The notes beneath the pieces are model-generated. The model saw nothing but the letters and a program-made list of their open reading frames with translations, did not search any database and was not told the DNA's origin. The position numbers and the translations under genes were made by a program. DNA of 29,666 bases, taken from the NCBI GenBank assembly GCA_000402295.1, contig AQRW01000163.1, positions 1-29,666 on the forward strand, written 5' to 3'. Shown here in pieces: positions 23,594 through 29,666 of this stretch. The stretch's first letter is position 1, and each line of letters starts with the position of its first letter. The stretch comes from Candidatus Aerophobus profundus SCGC AAA252-L23. Its GTDB lineage: Bacteria; Aerophobota; Aerophobia; Aerophobales; Aerophobaceae.

Positions 23594-24946
23594 TTATTCA
23601 GCCGGCGCTAGCTCATAGTCTCCCATGTCGGCCCATTCTATGGCTGCTTCATCCAGTACTTCCTCGGCCGAGATTTGGCCCACAAAAAACTTACTCATAT
23701 TGTCCGCCAAGGAGTAAGTGCTCCAGGCATCAATTGCCAGAGGGTTAAGAACCCCAACATGCTCACAGGTTAAATCTCCCCGTACTTTATCGAGATTATC
23801 CAGAAGGTGCTCTCTGATATCCGAATGTGGTCCGATAACTGGTCCCTCTACCCAGCCGGGATCAGTGAAAACACTGGTCCGGGTGGGAAGAAGATGAAAG
23901 GGTGTCGAGAGGAGCCATTCGGTATAGAAGTCCCCGGACATACAAAACTTGATATAGTCCTTGCAGGCTTCAGGCCATTTGGTGTTCTTGAAAATGATGA
24001 ATTCATCCGGACCACCCCAGAGGTGATGGGAGCCTCCCTGCGGTATGACCGGTAGAGTTACTCCGAGGGCAAATTCGAGGTCAGGATTGATATCAATTAC
24101 ATTTGCAACCAGACGAGGAACGGTTTCGAGCTGAGCCACCAGCCCCTGGGCGAAGGCCTTTCTGGTTTCCATAAAACCGTGGGAGAGATATCCAGGAGGG
24201 GAGTATTCGGTGAGCTTTTTCAGGTATTCAAGTGCTTGGATAGATTCCTGTCGGTATTTGGTACTGAAAGCAAGCCGGCTCTGTTCATCGAATAGATAAC
24301 CATTGGCATTCCAGAGGCGCTGGACAAAACCCACTTGAGAAAGGAATCCAGGTTGACCGACGATGTCCACTCCGTAAACATCAATAGCTCCGTCTCCATC
24401 GGTATCCATAGTAAGCTTTTCTGCGGCTGCGAGAACGTCGGACTCATATTGGGGTACCAAGAGACCGTTTTCGGCAAAGAGATCCTTTCGAAACCAGTGG
24501 GCAAATTCACCAGTGGCTGTTGGCACACCCCATACCTTTCCGTTAAAACGGACGGTATTCACCGCCGAAGGTACAAAATCTCCCAGATCCTCGATAATGT
24601 CATCTACCGGCAGGAGGACATCCATCATCACCAGGCGTTGAATAACCGGCGGCCAAGTAAACCACATATCCGGCTCAATCCCAGCCCGGATCATGGAAAA
24701 CACCTTGGTTGAGATGTCACCCATGGTTACATATTCCGGGACGACTTTTACATCCGGGTGCAGTTCTTCGAAAGCGGCAATCATACGCGATTCGTAGTCG
24801 ATGGTCTTGGGATCAGTTTCATCACTGATATACCGGATTCCCTTTTGCGAATGTACTTGGGCTCCAATGGCACTGGATAACCCTATCAGTAGGACCGCGG
24901 CCACGAACAGTGTCCAAATCCTCTTCTTATTCCCAACTCCTAACAT
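23594..24946 (-). CDS. ABC transporter extracellular solute-binding protein (family 1, sugar type)
   Basis: 450 residues. A Sec signal peptide is clear: MLGVGNKKR, a hydrophobic core (WTLFVAAVLLIGLSSA), and likely cleavage after AIGA. There is no lipobox cysteine, so the protein should be free in a periplasm, as expected of a diderm. The mature part has family-1 features such as AFEELHPDVKV (58-68) and a MIRAGIEPDMWF-type segment. A calcium-type loop occurs at Asp181, Asp183, Asp185, Asp189 (DTDGDGAID). The start is the ATG at 24946, with AAGGAGG 5 bases upstream; longer in-frame starts up to 25009 put extra charged residues before the signal. It is encoded after the two permeases, 197 bases downstream; that gap has no convincing promoter. 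The ligand is unknown, likely a sugar or sugar-like polyol or acid. Confidence 0.92.
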   Translation of the reverse strand: MLGVGNKKRIWTLFVAAVLLIGLSSAIGAQVHSQKGIRYISDETDPKTIDYESRMIAAFEELHPDVKVVPEYVTMGDISTKVFSMIRAGIEPDMWFTWPPVIQRLVMMDVLLPVDDIIEDLGDFVPSAVNTVRFNGKVWGVPTATGEFAHWFRKDLFAENGLLVPQYESDVLAAAEKLTMDTDGDGAIDVYGVDIVGQPGFLSQVGFVQRLWNANGYLFDEQSRLAFSTKYRQESIQALEYLKKLTEYSPPGYLSHGFMETRKAFAQGLVAQLETVPRLVANVIDINPDLEFALGVTLPVIPQGGSHHLWGGPDEFIIFKNTKWPEACKDYIKFCMSGDFYTEWLLSTPFHLLPTRTSVFTDPGWVEGPVIGPHSDIREHLLDNLDKVRGDLTCEHVGVLNPLAIDAWSTYSLADNMSKFFVGQISAEEVLDEAAIEWADMGDYELAPAE

Positions 24947-25143
24947 TTTTTCCTCCTTGTTGTATACTAGTAAATATTTTCCCATATTCTGCGACATTTC
25001 CGAAGCCATCCTGCTAAGTTTTTCTTTCTCTATCCCCGGGAAGTTATCTTACCCTCAGAGTCCCGGTCTCGAATTTTTTCACCTCCTCCCTGATTAATTG
25101 GCCTCACAGTCTCAAAGCAAGTACTTCCTGTCTCATCCTCGCG

Positions 25144-26001
25144 TTATCCTTTCATCCCTCCACTACCCCAGGCTTCTATGAGAAACTTCTGTATATAGAA
25201 AAACAACAGAAGTATGGGGATGGCAGAAAGAACGCTTCCGGCAAAGATTAAACCCCACATTTCGGTCTTGGTGGTTATGAAACTCATCAGTCCCAAGGGA
25301 ATCGTCTTCTTGTCGTTGGAGCTGATGAAAAAAAGGGCAAAAAGATACTCATTCCAGGCTAAGTTTAAGCAAAAGACTGTGGTGGCAATAATTCCCGGCA
25401 GAGCCAAGGGCAACACTATTTTTCTGATTACTTGCAGTCCGGATGCCCCATCAATCATTGCTGCCTCTTCCATTTGCACCGGGATGGTATTAAAAAACGC
25501 TCTGAGCAACCATACTACGTAAGGAAGTGCTTGTGCGATGTAGGTGATGATCAGCACCGAGAGAGTATTGGTCAGACGAAACCGAATAGCCATAAAATAC
25601 AGGGGGATAGCTAACAAAATGGGGGGAAACATATAGACAAAAAGAATGAAATTGGAAACAGCCAACCGCCCCCGGTACCGATAGCGGGAGAGGCTGTAGG
25701 CAGCAAGCGTCGCAACCAGGATACAGATACCGGTGGTACATAAAGCAACAATAGCAGTATTGGCAAACCAAGAAGGATAAAACGTGGTCTTTAAGAGCTC
25801 GCTAAAATTAGTTAGAATGGGCCGAGAAGGAATCAGGGTTGGAATGACCCTAAATAACTCTTGAATGGTCTTCAACGAACAGACAATCATCCAATAGAAG
25901 GGAAAGACACAAAAGATCATTAGTAACACCACGGTCACGTAAAAAGATACTTTCTTAGCGATTCGTTTTGCTTTTACAGTAGCTCGGCGTTTTCTGATCA
26001 T
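25144..26001 (-). CDS. ABC sugar transporter inner-membrane permease, MalG type
   Basis: 285 residues with a positively charged N-terminus, about six membrane helices, and the EAA loop EEAAMIDGASGLQVIRKIVLP that contacts the ATPase. The family is the carbohydrate-type CUT1 permease (MalG/UgpE). Its ATG overlaps the stop of the companion permease by four bases (ATGA), so the pair is translationally coupled. It would form the channel with the protein from 25998 and receive substrate from the binding protein at 23594. No ATP-binding subunit gene is present in the operon, so a shared MsmX/UgpC-like ATPase elsewhere must energise it. Confidence 0.94.
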   Translation of the reverse strand: MIRKRRATVKAKRIAKKVSFYVTVVLLMIFCVFPFYWMIVCSLKTIQELFRVIPTLIPSRPILTNFSELLKTTFYPSWFANTAIVALCTTGICILVATLAAYSLSRYRYRGRLAVSNFILFVYMFPPILLAIPLYFMAIRFRLTNTLSVLIITYIAQALPYVVWLLRAFFNTIPVQMEEAAMIDGASGLQVIRKIVLPLALPGIIATTVFCLNLAWNEYLFALFFISSNDKKTIPLGLMSFITTKTEMWGLIFAGSVLSAIPILLLFFYIQKFLIEAWGSGGMKG

Positions 26002-26873
26002 ATGTTGGTTTCCGCTGGCTTACCTAACGTTATATAGAGAATAGATATCACCGCCACGATCATAAAAAGAGAAGTAGTGACCGTTGCCCCTCGGCCCATG
26101 CGCATAGCTGAGAAGCCCATCTTGTAGGCCAGGAGGGGCAATGTGGTGGTAGAACCAACTGGTCCTCCTTTGGTTACGATCCAGATTTCATCAAACTTGT
26201 TGAACATCCACACGGTCCGCAAAAGAAGTACTACCAGGAGCACACCCCTAAGCTGGGGAACGGTTACATACAAGAAGGATTGGAAGATGTTGGCACCATC
26301 TAATCTGGCGGCCTCTTTTAACTGGGGGTTAATCGTTTGTAAGCGAGCCAGTACATTGATAGTGACAAAGGGAAAGAACCGCCAGGAAGCCATGATTATC
26401 AAGGCGAACATGGCAAGTTTCGGTGTGGCAAGCCACAAAATGGGTTCCTTTATGAGGTGGAGAGCCTGAAGAAGGTAATTGATAACACCGGTTTGGTCGT
26501 TATACATCCACCGCCATACCAGAAGAATAGTTATCGCCGGCATGAAGAATGGGAGCAAAGTACAAGCTCTGGTTAATCCCCTACCTACGAATTTCTTGTT
26601 CAGGATCAAGGCACTTCCTATACCCAGGAGGAACTGCAGGGAAATGGTTCCGGCTACCCAGATGAATCCGTTATAGAAAGCCTGTATAAAAGCCTTGCTG
26701 TGCCACAAATAGACGTAGTTAGCCAGACCGACAAATTTCCTCTGGAATCCGTAGAGAGGCTGGCGATAAAAACTAATCAATACCCCATTAGCTACCGGAT
26801 AGAGCATTAAGCCACAGAGAAAAACAAGGGTGGGAACCAAAAGCAATATACCAATGGTATTCTTTCGTTTCAT
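25998..26873 (-). CDS. ABC sugar transporter inner-membrane permease, MalF type
   Basis: 291 residues with about six helices, an N-terminal membrane anchor (IGILLLVPTLVFLCGLML), a short YRQPLYGFQRKFVGLANY periplasmic motif region, and the EAA loop LKEAARLDGANIFQSFLYVTVP. These mark the MalF/UgpA type of CUT1 permease. The ATG start at 26873 has no strong ribosome site. It is preceded by a 40-base gap and the DHDPS-family remnant, which may have been the original first structural gene after iclR. It pairs with the MalG-type gene that overlaps its end. Confidence 0.93.
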   Translation of the reverse strand: MKRKNTIGILLLVPTLVFLCGLMLYPVANGVLISFYRQPLYGFQRKFVGLANYVYLWHSKAFIQAFYNGFIWVAGTISLQFLLGIGSALILNKKFVGRGLTRACTLLPFFMPAITILLVWRWMYNDQTGVINYLLQALHLIKEPILWLATPKLAMFALIIMASWRFFPFVTINVLARLQTINPQLKEAARLDGANIFQSFLYVTVPQLRGVLLVVLLLRTVWMFNKFDEIWIVTKGGPVGSTTTLPLLAYKMGFSAMRMGRGATVTTSLFMIVAVISILYITLGKPAETNI

Positions 26874-26913
26874 CGTTTCTGTATGTGGATAGGTTCTGGA
26901 GTGAATACTTGGA

Positions 26914-27162
26914 TCATTGAATCAGGCAGAGGATACACCACGGTATCTCACCTCTCAGTTTCTCCTCGATGAACCGCACTGATTCTCTAAAAGCTCCCTG
27001 ATCAAGTGCTTCGTTTTCGTCGAAGGGAGTCATTCCCAGATACAGCACTCCTTTTATCCTCTTTTTCAACTCCTTTGGCCAGATTGATACTAGATTTCTC
27101 TTGAACTCACTGATCTTTCGACATCTTTTCAAGGAAGAAAAGAGACGGTGATTTCTTTCCAA
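26914..27162 (-). pseudogene. Truncated DHDPS-family gene remnant
   Basis: An open frame of 82 codons immediately downstream of the IclR gene. The stretch KGVLYLGMTPFDENEALDQ, and the following FRESVRFIEEKL, match the N-terminal strand and first helix of dihydrodipicolinate synthase-family proteins (compare KGVTAIMATPFTDEGEVSE in the intact copy at 15543). The frame then ends within about ten unrelated residues, and no continuation of the barrel is seen in the other frames before the permease gene. I read it as the leftover of a deleted gene. The two copies are not near-identical, so it is not a recent partial duplicate of the intact gene. A functional short peptide cannot be excluded. Confidence 0.68.
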
Positions 27163-27168
27163 GTAAAT

Positions 27169-27939
27169 TCAGCTTATATTTACCTTATTGGTCAAATTTC
27201 CTATTTTTGCAGCCACATCCTTAAGTACGGGAATAAGCTCAGCAACTCGTCCTTCCGGCATGTATGATATGGGACCAGCTACACTCAAAGCAGCAACTAT
27301 TTTTCCATCCTCATCTTCAATGGGTACTGCCACACATTTTGCTCCAGAAGTTTTTTCCTCATTATCTACGGCGAATCCAACTTCCCTTATTTTTTGCAGT
27401 TCTGAATATAGCCTCTCCTCACTGGTAATGGTTCGATCAGTAAACTTGGGAAGTCTCGTTTGGTGAATAATTTCCTTTATCTGGTTTTTAGTCATACCAG
27501 ACAGTAAGATTTTGCCCACCGCCGTGGAGTGTAAAAACTCACGTGTTCCTGGGGGAACATCAACTTTTAAGGCCAGAGGGCTACTAATTACATCGGCAAG
27601 TAACGCTTTTTCCTCATCTTGTACGGCAAAATGGACACTTAGCTTTACTTGGTCACAAAGCAACTGCAGATATCTTCGGAAGACACTGTGGATACGAAAA
27701 TTCAAAAACAGTAAGTTATTCAAACCAAATAATTTTAAAGTTAGTTTGTACCGATTATCACCCGTCTTACATGCATAGCCTTTATATACCAGCGTACTTA
27801 AAAGGCGGTGCGTTGTAGAGAGAGGAAAACCTAATTGTTGCGAAATTTCAACCAATCTTAAGGAATGATTTTGCTTGACCAAATATTCAAGAATATGTAG
27901 CCCTTTCTCTATAGATTTTATCGGTTTTTCTACCTTCAT
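27169..27939 (-). CDS. IclR-family transcriptional regulator
   Basis: 256 residues from the ATG at 27939. The winged-helix DNA-binding domain spans about residues 6-68 (SIEKGLHILEYL, then VEISQQLGFPLSTTHRLLSTL). The effector-binding domain follows, with HSTAVGKILLSG, a REVGFAVDNEEKTSGAKCVAVPI-like block (given in part) and VAALSVAGP, all family signatures. In-frame ATGs exist at 27960 and 28011; the latter lies in the -35 box of a good promoter, and 27960 is only about 17 bases after the likely transcription start, so 27939 is preferred. Being first in the leftward operon, it probably controls the transport and CoA genes and itself in response to a pathway acid. It may act as repressor or activator. 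Confidence 0.92.
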   Translation of the reverse strand: MKVEKPIKSIEKGLHILEYLVKQNHSLRLVEISQQLGFPLSTTHRLLSTLVYKGYACKTGDNRYKLTLKLFGLNNLLFLNFRIHSVFRRYLQLLCDQVKLSVHFAVQDEEKALLADVISSPLALKVDVPPGTREFLHSTAVGKILLSGMTKNQIKEIIHQTRLPKFTDRTITSEERLYSELQKIREVGFAVDNEEKTSGAKCVAVPIEDEDGKIVAALSVAGPISYMPEGRVAELIPVLKDVAAKIGNLTNKVNIS

Positions 27940-27961
27940 AAAAGGTCCATTTTTCCGCATA

Positions 27962-27979
27962 GTGAAATTCTTATTCCAC
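27962..27979 (-). promoter_or_regulatory. Candidate IclR operator (imperfect palindrome)
   Basis: On the - strand the 18 bases read GTGGAAT-AAGA-ATTTCAC: 7-base arms with one mismatch around a 4-base centre. The site covers the expected transcription start of the iclR operon and resembles the TGGAA...TTCCA style of IclR binding sites, which would suit autoregulation. Only one copy was noticed. Confidence 0.45.
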
Positions 27980-27983
27980 AAAT

Positions 27984-28011
27984 ATGATATAACAAAGAAA
28001 AATTTTGTCAA
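27984..28011 (-). promoter_or_regulatory. Sigma-70 promoter of the iclR operon
   Basis: On the - strand, TTGACA (28011-28006) and TATCAT (27989-27984) are separated by 16 bases. The -35 is a perfect consensus and the -10 matches 5 of 6. The expected transcription start is near 27977, leaving a leader of about 38 bases before the ATG at 27939. Confidence 0.72.
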
Positions 28012-28110
28012 GTTCCGAGGCTCTAAGAAGTACCTGAAAACTTGGGGACCGATTGATGATCACAATCGCTAAGTTTCCCTCCTTTTTAATTTCAATATTC
28101 TTAAAATTTA

Positions 28111-28587
28111 TTAGCCATCTCTCCTAGATTCATCTGCCTGGGCAACATTTCTTACTTTAACCATCAGTCGATGTTCACCTTCCTGCACCACTTCACCTCT
28201 CTGGTTGAGTAGCTTTCCAAATACGCAGACAATTCCCCGGGCCGGGTTTTTGGTCATCCGCTTTTTCGTCACCGTGACCTGAAGATAGAGTGTATCCCCA
28301 ATGAAGATGGGTTTGCGAAAATCCCAGGTCCACCCCAGCGAAGCAATACCATTGGCAAAATTGATATCCGTCCAGGTTTCCATCCCCTGAGCCACCGTCA
28401 AGCCAAGTAAACCGTGAGCCGCTCTTTGCCCAAAGGGTGTATTCTTGGCATGCTCCTTATTGATATGCAGTTGACTGTAATCCCCGGAAATACCTGCGTA
28501 AGCAACAATATCTGCTTCAGTAATCGTACGTGCCGGTGAACTAGATTCCTCACCAATTTCATAATCCTCATAGTACTTATCTTGCAT
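28111..28587 (-). CDS. MaoC-family (R)-specific enoyl-CoA hydratase (stand-alone copy)
   Basis: 158 residues with the hydratase-2 motif GISGDYSQLHINKEHA (33-48), catalytic Asp36 and His41, then AAHGLLGLTVAQGM. It is a close paralogue of the protein at 19091: IASLGWTWDFRKPI and EGEHRLMVK are identical in both. ATG start with AGGAGG 5 bases upstream. It has its own promoter (28810-28838) and sits upstream of the IclR promoter, so it may be expressed apart from the main catabolic operon. It is divergent from a crotonase, which has the other stereospecificity of enoyl-CoA hydration, so the pair could together epimerise 3-hydroxyacyl-CoA. Confidence 0.9.
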   Translation of the reverse strand: MQDKYYEDYEIGEESSSPARTITEADIVAYAGISGDYSQLHINKEHAKNTPFGQRAAHGLLGLTVAQGMETWTDINFANGIASLGWTWDFRKPIFIGDTLYLQVTVTKKRMTKNPARGIVCVFGKLLNQRGEVVQEGEHRLMVKVRNVAQADESRRDG

Positions 28588-28809
28588 TTCTACCTCCTAT
28601 TTAGTCTTCTCTCTACCTCAACCCTCCTCTTGCTGGGAAAAACCAGTCTGATTCCTTCCATTCAGTTTGTGCTCCATGGCAAAAACAGTATTATCCTGAA
28701 TTCTCTCTCCCCCGATAACGGCGCAAATTTACCATCTTCCTCTCATCCTCTTACGTCACCAGTCAATTGTTTTCACTTGGTAGTTTAGCTTTCCTAAAAG
28801 ACTCGGTGG

Positions 28810-28838
28810 AATTTATCACATCTTAGAAATCTTGTCAA
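28810..28838 (-). promoter_or_regulatory. Sigma-70 promoter for leftward maoC
   Basis: On the - strand, a perfect TTGACA (28838-28833), 17-base spacer, and TAAATT (28815-28810), a 4 of 6 match to TATAAT. The start of transcription should fall near 28803, giving an unusually long leader of about 215 bases before the ATG at 28587. Confidence 0.65.
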
Positions 28839-28862
28839 TTTTCGCATCCAGGAGTTTCCCCA

Positions 28863-28883
28863 AAATTCGCCAAAGGCGAATTT
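28863..28883. repeat. 9-bp inverted repeat between divergent promoters
   Basis: AAATTCGCC and GGCGAATTT flank the centre AAA, a perfect palindrome with 9-base arms. It lies 25 bases from the leftward -35 and 30 bases from the rightward -35, the position expected of an operator shared by both genes (for instance for a TetR-type fatty-acid regulator). No such regulator gene is in the window. Confidence 0.6.
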
Positions 28884-28912
28884 ACCGCTTTTCAGGCAAG
28901 CATCATAGTTGG

Positions 28913-28941
28913 TTGACACAATCAGGTAAGGTCTATATAAT
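28913..28941 (+). promoter_or_regulatory. Perfect-consensus sigma-70 promoter for the crotonase gene
   Basis: TTGACA (28913-28918), a 17-base spacer and TATAAT (28936-28941): both boxes and the spacing are the exact consensus. Transcription should begin near 28948, which excludes the in-frame ATG at 28946 as a start codon. Confidence 0.85.
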
Positions 28942-28995
28942 CACCATGAGAATAGAATCGATTTCTCGCACCCGAGGATACAAAAATATTTCTGA

Positions 28996-29011
28996 CTTTT
29001 CCCTGGAAAAG
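28996..29011. promoter_or_regulatory. Dyad in the crotonase leader
   Basis: CTTTTCC-CT-GGAAAAG, 7-base arms around 2 bases, about 50 bases downstream of the predicted transcription start and 24 before the ATG. The short centre fits a protein-binding site better than an RNA hairpin. Function is unproven. Confidence 0.35.
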
Positions 29012-29035
29012 GGAATCTGCAAAGGAGAAACTCTT

Positions 29036-29666
29036 ATGGTCCTGAAGAACATCTCTCTGGAAAAGAAGCAAAGAATTACTATTATTACCTTAAATCGTCC
29101 CCAGGTACTGAATGCTCTCAATACAAGCATGTTGCAGGAATTAAGAGAGGTAACTAAGAAGCTGGAAGTTGATGAGCAGACGAGAGTACTGGTCATTACC
29201 GGCCAGGGGGAGAAAGCATTTAGTGCGGGAGCCGACATCAAAGAATTAGCCAAAATGAATGCAGTAAGCCATTCTCGTTTTGAACAACTGGCTCACGATC
29301 TTTTCACTGCCCTCGAGAATCTGGGAAAACCGGTGATAGCAGCAGTGAACGGTTATGCTCTGGGAGGAGGTTGTGAACTCGTGCTTGCCTGTGACCTGAT
29401 AGTCGCCTCGGAAATGGCCAAATTTGGTTTTCCCGAAATAAATTTGGGTGGCTTGCCTGGTGGAGGAGGTACACAGCGATTGCCTCGTTTGGTTGGTAAG
29501 AACAGAGCCAAGGAACTGATCTTTACCGGCGAGGTGATTGATGCCTACAAGGCACAGGAGATTGGTTTAGTAAACAGAATTGTAGCACCTGATGTATTGC
29601 TTGAGCAGACAGAAGCATTAGCCAGACAACTAGCCGAAAAGGCATCCGTAGCTTTGAAGTTGATAA
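29036..29666 (+). CDS. Enoyl-CoA hydratase/crotonase (3' end outside window)
   Basis: 210 residues are visible and the frame is still open at the right edge; the family is about 260 long. Oxyanion-hole segments are FSAGADIKEL (62-71) and YALGGGCELVLACD (107-120); the two catalytic glutamates are present, Glu114 in GGGCEL and Glu134 in GFPEINLG. It should hydrate short-chain trans-2-enoyl-CoA to the (S)-3-hydroxyacyl-CoA. The frame extends 30 codons upstream to ATG 28946, but AAAGGAG ends 8 bases before ATG 29036, and the promoter places the transcript start at about 28948, so 29036 is the start. It probably heads a beta-oxidation or butyrate-type operon continuing to the right. Confidence 0.93.
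   Translation, partial: MVLKNISLEKKQRITIITLNRPQVLNALNTSMLQELREVTKKLEVDEQTRVLVITGQGEKAFSAGADIKELAKMNAVSHSRFEQLAHDLFTALENLGKPVIAAVNGYALGGGCELVLACDLIVASEMAKFGFPEINLGGLPGGGGTQRLPRLVGKNRAKELIFTGEVIDAYKAQEIGLVNRIVAPDVLLEQTEALARQLAEKASVALKLI

Larger units (their letters stand above)
28588..29035. other. Divergent control region between maoC and crotonase genes
   Basis: 448 bases without a convincing gene. From left to right it contains the roughly 215-base leader of the leftward maoC transcript, the leftward promoter (28810-28838), a 21-base palindrome (28863-28883), the rightward promoter (28913-28941), and the roughly 88-base leader of the crotonase with a 16-base dyad (28996-29011). I saw no riboswitch or RNA gene in the leaders. 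Confidence 0.7.

Noticed and set aside
25036..25066. Inverted repeat CCGGGA...TCCCGG between permease and binding-protein genes
   Set aside because: Only 6-base arms with a 19-base loop and no T-run; too weak to call a terminator.
27940..28011. N-terminal extension of the IclR protein by 24 residues
   Set aside because: It would start inside the -35 box of the promoter, so those codons are not in the transcript.
28582..28788. A 68-codon rightward open frame, hydrophobic at its start, in the maoC leader region
   Set aside because: It is antisense to the leader, has no ribosome site or promoter, and its composition is that of chance translation of A/T- and C/T-rich DNA.
28946..29035. 30-residue N-terminal extension of the crotonase
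   Set aside because: The ATG at 28946 coincides with the expected transcription start and has no ribosome site; the ATG at 29036 has AAAGGAG at good distance.

Overview
This window looks like chromosomal DNA from a strictly anaerobic, probably uncultured bacterium of moderate G+C. The bacterial assignment rests on Shine-Dalgarno-led starts (including TTG and GTG), recognisable sigma-70 promoters, an IclR regulator and a MalF/MalG-type sugar ABC transporter. The solute-binding protein has a plain Sec signal without a lipobox, which hints at a diderm cell. I cannot name the phylum from the sequence.

Region 1 (1-15470, + strand) is one tightly packed operon that enters from the left edge. It encodes an HdrA-based flavin electron-bifurcating system: the end of one HdrA; a 1480-residue HdrA/NfnB/HdrA fusion; an MvhD; an FrhB/FdhB-like Fe-S flavoprotein; a tandem-duplicated HdrC; a 1010-residue double HdrA; a second MvhD and FrhB-like pair; an AsrA/HydB-like and an AsrB/HydG-like subunit (a reversed FlxABCD module); and finally an MFS transporter. 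Two separate pyridine-nucleotide sites are predicted, one in the NfnB-like insert and one in the FlxA-like subunit. No HdrB, hydrogenase, formate dehydrogenase or Etf is visible. The natural reading is an NAD(P)H/ferredoxin bifurcating or confurcating machine whose high-potential partner is not seen here.

Region 2 (15543-27939, - strand) converges on region 1 across a GC-rich hairpin. In transcription order it holds an IclR regulator with its own promoter and a candidate operator, a remnant of a DHDPS-family gene, two sugar-type ABC permeases, a solute-binding protein, a D-2-hydroxyacid dehydrogenase, a URO-D-superfamily protein, a class I CoA-transferase, a MaoC hydratase, a class III CoA-transferase, an acyl-CoA dehydrogenase and a DHDPS-family aldolase/lyase. 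It reads as an uptake and CoA-thioester catabolic operon for an unidentified organic acid or sugar-acid-like substrate. Reducing equivalents from it could feed the bifurcating complex, but that link is inference.

Region 3 (28111-29666) holds a second MaoC hydratase on the - strand and a crotonase on the + strand that runs off the right edge. They diverge from a shared control region with two good sigma-70 promoters and a 9-bp-arm palindrome between them. I saw no tRNA, rRNA, CRISPR array or insertion sequence.
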